Shown here: piece after piece, positions 48,828 to 59,930 of the stretch | Numbering within the stretch: position 1 is the stretch's first letter | Layout of the letters: each line of letters begins with the position of its first letter | Position numbers and translations under genes: made by a program | Assembly (NCBI RefSeq): GCF_019097595.1 | Contig: NC_080731.1 | Location: 16,712,071-16,776,070, forward strand | Direction of reading: 5' to 3' | Source: Hemibagrus wyckioides | Taxonomy: Eukaryota > Chordata > Actinopteri > Siluriformes > Bagridae | Length of the DNA stretch: 64,000 nt | The notes under the pieces: model-generated | What the model was told of the DNA's origin: nothing | Databases searched by the model: none | Seen by the model: only the letters and a program-made list of their open reading frames with translations

Positions 48828-50689
48828 ACACCAACCCATATATTAAATCTCCAGCTTATTATGTGAACAAAACAATTTTAAACCAGCTCTGCTTCTCCAG
48901 ACTGTAGTTTCATCTCCTGCTATGTAAATAACTATGGCATTTCAAAGAAAAATCGTAATAATTCACCATTATTTTCTCTCTCGATCCACCAGAGAACAGG
49001 ATCGATGAAAAGAAAATCTCAAAGCCGAAGAGTTCTGCAGTCGCACGGCACCGACATGAAGGTAGGAAAAGTGTCTTGATGCTTACACGCAGCATTCGGA
49101 TGACCGGCTTCATTTTGGTGTTGTACCTGAGGATTGATTTTGAAACGAAAGAAAAATGTATTTCTTACCCATACAGCGAAACATGACCCGAAATCATGAT
49201 GAAGGGATGAAGAGACTTTTTTTTGTATCAATATTTGAACAAATCCGATTCGAAAACCTTCTGTTGTTGGACTTGGCAGTGTCAGCACAAGGATTTTTAA
49301 TAAGCTAGCCTACTATATTCAGGCCAGCTCTGTATTATTAAATAAGAAACATTGCTCATTTGATATTGGACTTCAATTGAATCGGATCCAAATACATCAT
49401 AACGATATTAGTTATCTTGTTTGACCAAGGCCAGTGAAGTGACAGCAAATAGAGTTGGCCAACTGGAAAACTGCAACAATTTTCAATTCCTTTTTGAACG
49501 TTTTTGTTAAACTGTAGATTTTTCTTATTCATGGCAGCTGACCAACATTGCCCCAGGGAGCTTAGCTGTTGTTGAAGTATTTTGGTCTTGTGTTTTTGGC
49601 TCCAACAACCATTGTTTTTTTGTCTTTTCTTTTTTTTTAAACATGAAATGGCTTTGTTACTTCCAAGTGGGATGAATTAAGCCGTCATCGAGGGATTAGC
49701 AGCAGGTTACCAGCACAGATCTTTTTTTCCCCCCTCTTTTTACTTTCAGGTTAGAAAACAAAAGTCTTTAAACACACACACACACACACACACACTTCCT
49801 AGAGCGAAAGATGATGTGTGAGTCAATACTTTATTGCCAATGCTTTATGAGTCTTATTGAATCTCATAAATGCAGGGCTGAAAGAAATGCTTTATGATCC
49901 GATATATAAAAATCTCATCACATAAACATTGTAGCTGGGAAATGGCTTTATTATTCAAGATGTCCTGATTTCCTCACATTTGAGGAGGATCTCTAGTAGA
50001 TTTCAGAGTTATCTGTATTATGTGTGTGTGTGTGTGTTTTGAAGGATTCAGTAAATAAATAGTTGATCTTTAACTTAAAGCTTTCTTAATCAATTCTTGT
50101 AAAAAATACCAGACTTTCCCCCCACACCTAATCTTAAATTCTCACATTTTTGTGCTCAGGATCAGATTCCAGCTCTTCAGTGTGTTGTGTTGCATCCTGA
50201 CATGCTTTTCTGCTCACCGTGCTTGTAACTAGTAGCTATTTGAGTTACTGTATCCTGTCTGTGTAGTCTGGGTATTATCTCCTCTGATCTTTCTCTTTTT
50301 AATGAGACATTTCAGCCCACAGAAATTCTGCTCAATGGATATTTTTTCACTATTCTGTAAAAGCTTCAAAGACAAAATCCCAGATCGACTCTTTCTAAAA
50401 TAGTCGGCTTATACTCTGGTGCCTTGCCAAGTCCAAATGTTTGACGTGAACTTGAACTGAAGCTCTTGACACGATATTCCACACAAGCTGATGATTGACT
50501 GTTTGAATAATTGCATTGTTTCGGACTTTTATGCAATTGGTATTGTTGGATTTTATGCCAACTAAACATCTATTGGTGATCACATGAATACGCAGGGATA
50601 CTGTGCTGTCAGTTCAGGAGAACTGAACTGTGCTGGACACGGACACACACACACATACATAACACGTGTCGCTTTAATATCTGCAATCA

Positions 50690-51060
50690 CTGTATACACT
50701 CTTCTTTGCACATTGTCTTGTTCATTGCACAAAGTCGGCCTATATGTTGTTTGTCTGCACTGTCTTGTCTTGTCTTGTCTTGTCTTGTCTTCCTGTGCAC
50801 TTCTGTTGTATGTCTAGTTCTTAAAGACTGCACCTTAAGTTTAGTTAAATTTTTTAGTTTAATTTTAATATTTAAGTTATAGTTTAATTTTTTTATCTCT
50901 ATGTCTGTTTGTCTGCGTCACTGTACTTTGTCTGTGTTATGTGTAGCACCTCTGGTCTAGGAGGAACATTGTTTCACTTCACTGTGTACTGCATCTGCTA
51001 TATATGGTTGAAGTGACAATAAAGCTTCTTTGACTTTGACTTTTGACTTTGATACAAGGA
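50690..51060 (+). mobile_element. Non-LTR retrotransposon 3' end (probable)
   Basis: A pyrimidine-rich 3' UTR-like sequence includes a (TTGTC)n run at 50761-50791. It ends TGAAGTGACAATAAAGCTTC and then short TTTGAC repeats. A terminal AATAAAGCT followed by short tandem repeats is the usual tail of L2-like fish LINEs. No reverse transcriptase sequence is present. Confidence 0.5.
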
Positions 51061-51214
51061 TTCCTGTCAGTGGTGAGTTGCATAGTTACAGTAACAAAGC
51101 TAAATTTAGATATGTTGTATCTATGAGTCAAATTTTCGTCACCCTTACTCATCATAAGCTTACATGATTGCTTGCCCGTATTCTCTTGACCATTGTTTTC
51201 CCCAGTAAGATAGG

Positions 51215-51345
51215 GATATGATGTGGTAATCTCAGGTCCCCCAAGCTGCCACTGCTGGGCCCCTGGAAAATGAGATAAAATGAGATTAATTATAAGTTGC
51301 TCTGGATAAGGGCATCTGTCAAATGCCAGAAATGTAAATTAATAA
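51215..51345 (-). repeat. SINE-like element (reverse copy)
   Basis: In reverse it begins AATTTACATTTCTGGCATTT, continues CTTATCCAGAGCAACTTATA and contains CAGGGGCCCAGCAGTGGCAG. This matches the element at 59750-59930 nearly throughout. Confidence 0.75.
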
Positions 51346-51879
51346 CAGCAAATACTTGTGCACTATACAAATTGAACTTGCTCTTTTTTAATTTGGCAGC
51401 AGAGCAAATGAGTGTGTAGCATCTTTTAGTGTAGTGTTACAGAGTCATACTCGAGAGATGAGGGAAAACCCCTCATCACACTCCTCCTTCTGCTGCTTGT
51501 TGCTATCTGAGACCACAGAAACAATCCCAATGGAGTGAATTGTCTCTGTTTTCAGAAGGTAATGCCGCAAGGTCTTGAGAGACCCGCTCAGAAATAATAG
51601 CAACCGGCAGGCGAGTTTTGGACAACATCAGACGCCTTTGAAACGTCCTACCTGCCTTTGAAATGTGACAGTGAAAGAGTAAATACATGGAGAGACTTGG
51701 TTAGAAGGGCCTCTGTTCAGGGCAACTCCCTACAAAGGGTTTTAAATCAAGTGCCTAAGATTTATTTCTTTCTTTCTTTTTTTTTTTTTTACTCAGTCAG
51801 TATCCAGTGGTTTTTAATGCAGGGAAAGCCTTGCGAGGCTTTATCAACGGTTGGATTGCATTCTTGGAGCGATTAATAG

Positions 51880-52576
51880 CAACAGAGACACAGGAGGAAG
51901 GAAAGGAGACCGGTAAGAAAAACAAAGCGGCAGAAACCTTCGAGAAAAGGAAACATTTCACCTCCTGAATGCTCCGGCATCTTTTCTGAACGACTCTCGG
52001 ATGCGAAGAAGAAATGGCAGAGAGATAAGAGGGTTGAGAACTATAGTGAGGAAACGATGGAGCAACACGGAAGGGAGAGAGTGAGAGAGAGAGCGTAAAT
52101 AAGGGTGGGGTGAGAGAGTGGGGGATGCTGCACTCGGATCACGAGTGACTCGCTCAAACGTGGCGATTGCCGCTCAATTTAAAGCCATCGGGAGGCAGAG
52201 GAGAGAGGAAATTTACCTACCTGGCAAGCCTGCAAACACACATACACACAGTTTCAGAGCTCTCTCTCTCTCCCTCTCTCTCTCTCTCTCTCACACACAC
52301 TCTCTCACATGCTCCCTTCTCTCTCTCTCTCTGACTGAAACGATAACTGAGAGAGCACTGGCACATGCAACAGGGTGCGGGAGACAAACTCATCTCGTCT
52401 TTTCCCCCCTTTTCTCAAGAAGAGGAGGACAATGAAGAGAGGAAGAAGAAGCGAGAGCGGGATGCTCTAACACCCCAAGCCAGTTTCGGAAAAAGAATTA
52501 ACAGTTAAAGGTGTTAAACCGCTTTTCAAACAAATTTCCAGGTTCCGGTTCAAACGGCAGCCCGCTGTTCAAGGCC
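51880..52576 (+). promoter_or_regulatory. trpm3: Probable trpm3 promoter and 5' leader region
   Basis: A GA-rich then CT-rich tract precedes the first coding exon. It includes a (CT)n block (52256-52340) and a 13-codon uORF at 52432-52470. A possible acceptor TTTCCAG ends at 52541 but has a poor pyrimidine tract, so the leader may be unspliced. The transcription start is not identifiable. Confidence 0.4.
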
Positions 52577-52753
52577 ATGACCAAGCGCAAGTGGGAAGGG
52601 AGACGAGAGGGCTTCAGGGTGAACACCACCCGCGAGGAGACGCAAGGTCCGGGCCGCCCCACCAGCAGGGGGCGCTTCTCTGAGTCCTGGAAGAGGTTGA
52701 GCTCCAGACAGGGGTCCACCAAGAGGTCAGGACTGGCAGCACAGCAAGCAGCG
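52577..52753 (+). CDS. trpm3: trpm3 alternative first coding exon (N-terminus of TRPM3 cation channel); gene continues beyond the window
   Basis: TRPM3 is a calcium-permeable, steroid- and heat-responsive plasma-membrane channel. The ATG in GGCCATGA opens 59 codons ending at GCAGCG|GTAAGA, phase 0. The protein begins MTKRKW, is Arg-rich, and carries SRGRFSESWKRLSS (residues 30-43) followed by RQGSTKRSGL. That core is what I know from a mammalian TRPM3 isoform N-terminus, whose next exon begins QKSWIERAF, also in phase 0. I do not see that exon here, in keeping with the very large 5' introns of TRPM3. Order and strand relative to cemip2 match human 9q21. TRPM1 is a less likely alternative. The segment 52542-52576 is open in the same frame but lacks an ATG. 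Confidence 0.8.
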
Positions 52754-54719
52754 GTAAGAACCGGAATGGCATCTGTCTGTGGCTCGACAGGTGGCTGGCA
52801 CGGGTTGGCAGGGGGATGGCAAGTGGATGTGTGAGGAAAGGAGAGAAGGCGGAGGGCAAGGGTTTGGTTTGCCACATAAAGCGAAGGTGCGAGGGGGGGC
52901 GCAGGAAAGACTCTGGCTTAGATAGGCTCACCTAAAGGTCTCTGATCAGTTTACTGGTAGTGTTTGCTGTTGCTGTCATTCAGTCTTGCTTTCTTTCTAT
53001 TTTAAGCTTGCACATATCCTAAAAACTTTCCAGCATGCATGTCTATCTGTAGGAAGACCAAGCATATTTGAATCTAATGAATGATGAATCTGTGCATAAA
53101 TCATTAAAAGAAGCCTTAAAGCTGAGGGATGTGTCATACTGATGGACAGTTTAGGAGTGAGTGTATGTTCCAGACTCTCTCATGCTAGCACTCTTACCAT
53201 GTCTACTGTCTGTTTTTACTGTCTGTGTTTGCAACAAGTATTCAAAAGATCTTAGAAACTTCCAACTAAAAGAAAAACACTTGCATACACTTCATCATGA
53301 ACTACATGTCTTGAGTTTGGGGGTGGTGCAGCTACACCCGAGTGCTTCTTGAGTGCTGGAATCCATCCTTTTGTTTGAAGTGTGTTCAATTGAACTGTGT
53401 CAGCAGCATCACTGGCCCTCCTCTGAGTCTCTCCAAACTACACACTCAAAGTTTTCCCTCTGGTAGAACGTGATGCACAAATATCTTAGAGGAGATATTT
53501 TGTTAGATGGTTTGTGTGCGGATCAAACAGACCCGTTTGGAAATAGCGTCAGAGAGTTTGTTATGCCTCTGGATATTAGAGAAAGCTGGAGAGACCTCCT
53601 TCTCTATCTCTTTTTCTCTTTATACATTTTTGGATTTATGATCATGGCTAATTATGAAAATCGTACTTGTTTGCTGTCTTTCTCTCTCTCTCTCTGGTCT
53701 TGGTTTAAACAGACAGAGCATTCAAACGTACCCTGCAGCGGTTCATGCGTCCTGGACCATCTGTCTCACGTCCTAGCCTTCTGTTGCCTTTTCCCTCTCC
53801 AGCTACTGATTCGCACTGCTCCACTTCCAACACTTTGTACTGGACTTTTTGAAACCATTTACATTTCTTTACACTTTTCTTTGTTGTTTTGACATCTTTT
53901 CTTTTCTTCATCTAACTGAGAACAGTCTGTAATATTGCCACCGGTAACTGTTAAATAATTACGGCAATTATAAGCCAATTATGGAAATGGTGTAAACACG
54001 TTGTCTGGTCTTTGTTCTGTAATAGCCGAGACTTTTAAAGAGTGATGCTTTTACAAATCTGAAATTATGATTTGTCTGTTAACTTCCCTGTTCTGTTTTT
54101 TTTCTACCTTTTTGATGCAAATTATTGTCAGTTTGGAACACTGAGATCCTGTTGCTGGACTCCATTTACATAGTAATATAATGAGATTTCCTCTTATTCC
54201 GAAATCTCCAGTCCTTTAATAAGATTAATTCACTGACAGTTTGCTTTTGATGAGTTTTCCCAGACTGCGGATGTCTTTTAAAATCTTCACTGAAGAAGCT
54301 AAACAAATCCAAGCAACCCAATGACCCATTTATTTTTGTCATTCTTGTTTGGAAATATTAAGATGGTGTGGTGGCTGCATCTAGATGTCATGTGAGAATT
54401 TGAAGGGCTATAGTACATATATTTCTGATTGAAAGAGTCAGGCTCTTACTGAGTTCCTTATAATGGGCAGGTTTAGCTAGTTGAACTTTGTTCAACTTTT
54501 TTGTTGCTAGGTGATGGCTTAGCATCACTGACAGGACACCCAATAACATAGGGAATTTCTAGAGTTAATAATAATAAATAATTATAAAAATAATTTAAAA
54601 TAAATAACATGTCATTGGAAGACTAAATTAGGCATGCACAGTCTATATTTTTATTTTTATTATTATTATTTTTTTTTCATTTTTCTTTATGTATAAGAAA
54701 GAAAGAAGAAGAAGAAGAA

Positions 54720-54721
<2 letters not shown>
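52754..54721 (+). other. trpm3: trpm3 intron 1 (proximal part)
   Basis: No further exon is seen. The open frame at 53470-53892 has no splice context. The intron extends to the right edge of the window and beyond. Confidence 0.55.

Positions 54722-54722
<1 letters not shown>

Positions 54723-54787
<65 letters not shown>
54723..54787. repeat. (AT)n array, left of Tc1-like element
   Basis: About 32 AT units ending three bases before the transposon terminus. Confidence 0.97.
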
Positions 54788-54789
<2 letters not shown>

Positions 54790-55912
54790 TACAGGGGTTG
54801 GACAATGAAACTGAAACACTGGCCAATTTAGTGTTGGAGGTTTCATGGCTAAATTTGACCAGCTTGGTGGCCAATCTTCATTGATTGCACAATCCACCAG
54901 TAAGAGCAGAGTGTGAAGGTTTAATTAGCAGAGTAATAGCACAGTTTTGCTTAAAATATTGCAATGCACACAACATTATGGGAGACATATCAGAGTTCAA
55001 AAGAGGACAAATTGTTGGTGCACGTCTCGCTGGCACATCTGTGACTAAGACAGCAAGTCTTTGTGATGTATCAAGAGCCACGGTATCCAGGGTAATGTCA
55101 GCATACCACCAAGAAGGACGAACCACATCCAACAGGAGTAACTGTGGACGCAAGAGGAAGCAAGGGTGCTAACCCGGATTGTATCCAAAAAACATAAAAC
55201 CACAGCTGCCCAACTCACTGCAGAATTAAATGTGCACCTCAACTCTCCTGTTTCCACCAAAACTGTCCGTCAGGAGCTCCACAGGGTCAATGTACATGGC
55301 CGGGCTGCTATAGCCAAACCTTTGGTCACTCGTGCCAATGCCAAACGTCGGTTTCAATGGTGCCAGCAGCGAAAATCTTGGGCTGTGGACAATGTGAAAC
55401 ATGTATTGTTCTCTGATGAGTCCACCTTCACTGTCTTTCCCACATCCGGGAGAGTTACGGTGTGGAGAAGCCCCAAAGAAGCGTACCACCCAGACTGTTG
55501 CATGCCCAGAGTGAAGCATGGGGGTGGATCAGTGATGGTTTGGGCTGCAATATCATGGCATTCCCTAAGCCCAATACTTGTGCTAGATGGGTGCATCACT
55601 GCCAAGGACTACCGAACCATTCTGGAGGACCATGTGCACCCAATGGTTCAAACATTGTATCCTGAAGGCGGTGTCGTGTATCAGGATGATAATGCACCAA
55701 TACACACAGCAAGACTGGTGACAGAGTGGTTTGATGAACATGAAAGTGAAGTTGAACATCTCCCATGGCCTGCACAGTCACCAGATCTAAATATTACTTT
55801 GGGGTGTTTTAGAGGAGCGAGTCAGGAAACGTTTTCCTCCACCATCATCATCATGAATGGCTCAAAATCCCTCTGGCCACTGTGTGGGACTTGTGTCTGT
55901 CATTCCCAAGAC

Positions 55913-55914
<2 letters not shown>
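54790..55914 (+). mobile_element. Tc1-like transposon with disrupted transposase, right end missing
   Basis: The left terminus is TACAGGGGTTGGACAATG (54790), a Tc1-type inverted-repeat end. The transposase starts at ATG 54978 (MGDISEFKRGQIVGARLAG) with an HTH in frame 1 to about 55160, then shifts frame. The second segment (55166-55797) carries LFSDEST (first catalytic Asp), KHGGGSVMVW and VYQDDNAPIHTA (second Asp 91 residues on), and ends SPDLNI. There the Glu-bearing residues are missing and the frame shifts again. Two more frames carry the remaining C-terminal codons until an (AT)n array replaces the right terminus. It is a non-functional but fairly young copy. Confidence 0.9.

Positions 55915-55986
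<72 letters not shown>
55915..55986. repeat. (AT)n array, right of Tc1-like element
   Basis: About 36 AT units directly joined to the truncated 3' side of the transposon. Confidence 0.97.
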
Positions 55987-55989
<3 letters not shown>

Positions 55990-58720
55990 ACAAAAATATT
56001 TTGTTGTCTTGTTACTGGAATTCTAATCCCAGTGGAGCTTTAGTGTTTCGTCTTGTGGTTCGAACTATTAGTTTTTGCTTTTTTTGCTTGAAACCATCAT
56101 CTCTCAATTTTGGCAGCATTTTAAACTATATCCCTTATTATTATGTTGTAATGGCATCGATTATCAATGTGACCATGCGGGAATATAAAGACAAATGAAG
56201 GAAAGGGGCAACTAGTTGCAGTGACCTTTTGTGCAGGAAGGGAAGTGTGATTTTATGCTCAGCAGACCGAAAGTGAAGTTATAAGCACTAAAGTAAACAG
56301 TGTAGAAGAAGAAGTAGAAGAAGAAAACTGCAGCATGCCAACACAGCTATGCTCAAACAACACACACTTTTAGTTAGTGTGTATGTGTGTGCTAGTCTTC
56401 TAAGCTGGGAGGAACATCTCAGAGTGTGTGTGTGTCCATGTGTACATACGTGTGCTAATAACGACCTTAGCAACTGTAACTTGGAAACTAGAGTTTTCCA
56501 TGTACCCATTGTTCCCTTGTATTAGTTTAGCAGCACATCATGTTGCATCGTGGGATGGTGTTATAGCGAGCAGTAAATATGAGAACATTCTGTTTTTAAT
56601 GGCGATCACCTTTCATACCAAAAATACTGCATATTAGCATTTCAGAGAAACGTGCAGCATTGTGAAGCTTTCGCCCCAACAGGTCTTTCTTTTGTTTCAT
56701 TTGATCCTTTCTTCTTTTTAATAGGATTCTAGCACTGACTGTTTACTGGTAACACAGTGGTTAGAATCTCAGTCACTCTGATCGAGTACAAGGCGGAGAT
56801 TTATTAGCTAGCTCACGCAGATGAAAAGTCCTCTGTGCTACCCAGCCCTATTTTTTTTTACTAAGCTAATATACATAAAGTAATAACGTATGGTCAGCAC
56901 GCTAAGTTCATCCATTTGACTAAATATTTAAATATGAGCTCCTCACACTGCACATGGAAAAGGTAGAAAAATGTAAGTAAACACACTGTAATGTTAAATA
57001 AAACTCAATACAGATAAATCAAACGGCTTTGACAAATTCCAGAGGGACCACAAAACCTGCTTTAACCTGAGGCCATGTTACCCCTCTTTACCCTCTCTCA
57101 CCTTCTTTCTGTTTCTGTTCCTCAATATTTTGTGCCTTAATCCCTTTCTGTTCACTCGCAGCGAGGGGCAAACGGATCAGTTGGGAATTAGCTGCGAGTG
57201 CCCCCTGGAAGTTTTGAAGTTGGGCAGATTTCATACTGCTGCCTCAAGGCATTAAGCTGGTTTGGATGTAGGTTACTTTTAGTCGTCATGGAGACTGCCG
57301 GGGATCTTTCCCAACACTACACAACATATTAACAAGAAATTGTGTTGAGCATTCGCAGAACACCTTAACGACCTTGTCTTAATAATGATGTCGGCGCGGT
57401 TCCTTTATCGGAGCGGTGGTGAAGCTTTAAATACTTCTTTTATTCAGATTTCCTGCCATGATTAAAATTCTTTGATTTCAGAATTCATTTTTACTGGAAA
57501 CACAAATCTACATTTGCTTTTGCAGAACTTGTATGGACGATTAAAAGCCTTAAAATGTGTCATTTTTACAGTTCTAAAGGTTTACATTTATTTCACTTGA
57601 TTTTTCCTTTAAAAAATACCCAAAATTCTGCACCTTTTTTTCGGAAGCTCACTGTAGTAGCAAACAAGCTGTTAGCAGTTAGCATCTGTAAACTTTTTTA
57701 GCGTGTTAGTAGCAGGCACCTGATTTGTAGAAGTATAAAATTATTACTCCTCACTTCCTGATGTTACATTACACCTCTATACTTTCTATAACCACATATT
57801 TAAATTTTGTTAGTCCAAGTTGAACTAGCAGCCATCTCCATTTTAGCTTTTCTAGCTAAATTGTTAGCACTGGATTGTACATCGGATCAGCAGCTAAGCT
57901 GAAGTGAAAACTACCTCCATTATCAACATTATGTAAAGATACAGTATATAATGTTAGCTGTCTAGCTAACTTACCATATTCTGTATATTTAACACAACAC
58001 CTTTGACATCTTATTTTGGAAAACATCGAAAGCTCTGGCTAGCTAGTCTAGCTCAGTCAGCTAGCTAATGGTTTATCTTTCCATCATTTGGATGTTAAGG
58101 GTGAAGATTCCGGATAACATGGGTCAGGAATGCTCATTTTTCTCCACTGTTTCAGTCATTACTAAATGTTTCTGAAGTATAGACGTTTGGCAGGAAAGTG
58201 TTTTATAATTAATTTATTTATTTAAAATTCATACATACTGGCTTTTCATTGGCTTACACTTTTCCAGGGTTTATTTTTATTCTTTAACAGAAATAAACTA
58301 TATGAAGTACCATTACAGTGACCACATACCTGAGCCTGACACTGATGACGTCTTTAAATTTCAGTTAACTTTCTTTATTAGCCCTTTGATTTAACCCAAC
58401 AACGGGGTGTTTAAAGGAAGCTGTAGGTTTCACCAGCTCGGGTGGGTATTAGCTCAGCCGTCACGACTCTTGGGTTTCTAATCCTGGTTGCAAAATCCCA
58501 GCCTCAACCTGAACAACAGGCGTGAATTGGAGAGGTTCTCTCCGCTGCAGAGGCTCCTGGTATCTAGGGACGGAGAATCTGGCAGCTAAGCAGGTCCACT
58601 GGGATGCCAGCAGTGTTCGTGCCATTGTAATGAGCTTACAGTTCTGCCAACACACTGTTGATAAAAGCCTCATTTAAAAGTCTGGGATCAAGCACAGTGA
58701 CAAATCACATCTGTAATTGG
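55987..58720 (+). other. trpm3: trpm3 intron 1, unassigned stretch
   Basis: No exon or RNA gene is recognised. A GC-balanced island at about 57160-57450 is a possible conserved element. Confidence 0.5.
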
Positions 58721-58721
58721 T

Positions 58722-58870
58722 TGAGGGCATATATACTCACTGGCCACTTTAATAGGAATACATATGTAATTACCTAATCAGCCAATCACATGGCTGCTCT
58801 ACAGTATAAAATCATTTAGATACAGTATATATAAGCATGAGCAGATACATGCTTTTCTGCTCAACATGGG
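58722..58870 (+). repeat. Interspersed repeat fragment
   Basis: TATACTCACTGGCCACTTTA, ATCAGCCAATCACATGGC and GCATGAGCAGATACATGC are motifs of a repeat that is very frequent in teleost genomes. I do not recall its class with confidence. Confidence 0.5.
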
Positions 58871-59749
58871 TGTATAGAGTGGTTATTTGAGTTCCTGTCC
58901 ACCCACAGAACTGCTGCATTATAAATCTTTTATAAATACTGAATTATAAATATAAATCTAAATATAAATGATATGAATCTCCACCACAGGTGGCATGGCC
59001 ATGAGGGAAGGACCATGCATATCAGTCTGTTGCCATGCAGCCAGTAAATGTCATGTACTGGCTGTATGTTAGGACGTTCTAGCCTGAGCCGATGCAGGTC
59101 AAATTCATATCATCATTCCGGCAAATTTCATGAATAACTAAAAGTTAGTTTGCATATTTTTTTCATACTAATTACACACATTGCTAGACATCGTGAAGTG
59201 AATTTGCATTGATTAAGCAAGGTCAAGGCTTATTTCCACGTGGTCCTTCCGATTTTGATTGCGTCAATTAAGTCGGTGGAACGGCTAATGATTTCTGTCC
59301 TGACAGGTTTGAGCTAAATACACGGTTAATAAATTCCACTCACAGAGCACTCTAGCAATGGCAGGATAATTCGGCTTTTAGAGCTTGATTTAAATAAAAA
59401 ATAACTAGAAATAAAAAAAGTCACAAAAAACAGATTAAAAGAAACAACAGAGAGACCAAAATAATGCCACGGTTTTTTTCCACATTAGGAAATACTCAAA
59501 TCTGGATCTCATATCCAATCACTGGAAGCTAACTGAGCAATTTGGGTAAAAATGATTGTCTGCTGTGCCGTCACATCTGCCTCCTGACTACAGCAAAGAT
59601 GGAAAATCTGGAGAAGCCCCTGAAGAGATGGTTCAGACTTTAGTGTTTAAATCTTCTCTAACAGACAAGTGCTCTGCAATTAGCTACAGAGTTGAGTCAC
59701 TAGTTTGATGAGCATGAATCTTCAGTGTTACATCACTGTAAAATGAACT

Positions 59750-59930
59750 AAATTTACATTTCTGGCATACGCTCTCATCCAGAGCAACTTACAATTTATC
59801 GCTTTTTATACAACTGAGGGTTAAGGGCCTTGCTCAGGGGCCCAGCAGTGACAGCTTTGTAGAGCTGGGATTCACAACCTTCCAATCAGTAGCCCTACAC
59901 CTTAACCACTAAGTTACCACACTCCATAAA
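59750..59930 (+). repeat. SINE-like element (forward copy)
   Basis: It starts AATTTACATTTCTGGCATAC, continues TCATCCAGAGCAACTTACAA and GGCCTTGCTCAGGGGCCCAG, and ends CCTTAACCACTAAGTTACCAC. The copies at 51215-51345 (reverse) and 28075-28205 share its ends. Confidence 0.75.

Noticed and set aside
53470..53892. 140-codon plus-strand frame downstream of the trpm3 exon
   Set aside because: No TRPM similarity that I recognise and no acceptor joining the phase-0 donor at 52753.
55857..56198. Plus-strand frame with an Ile-Tyr repeat
   Set aside because: Fusion of a Tc1-like remnant frame with the (AT)n array.
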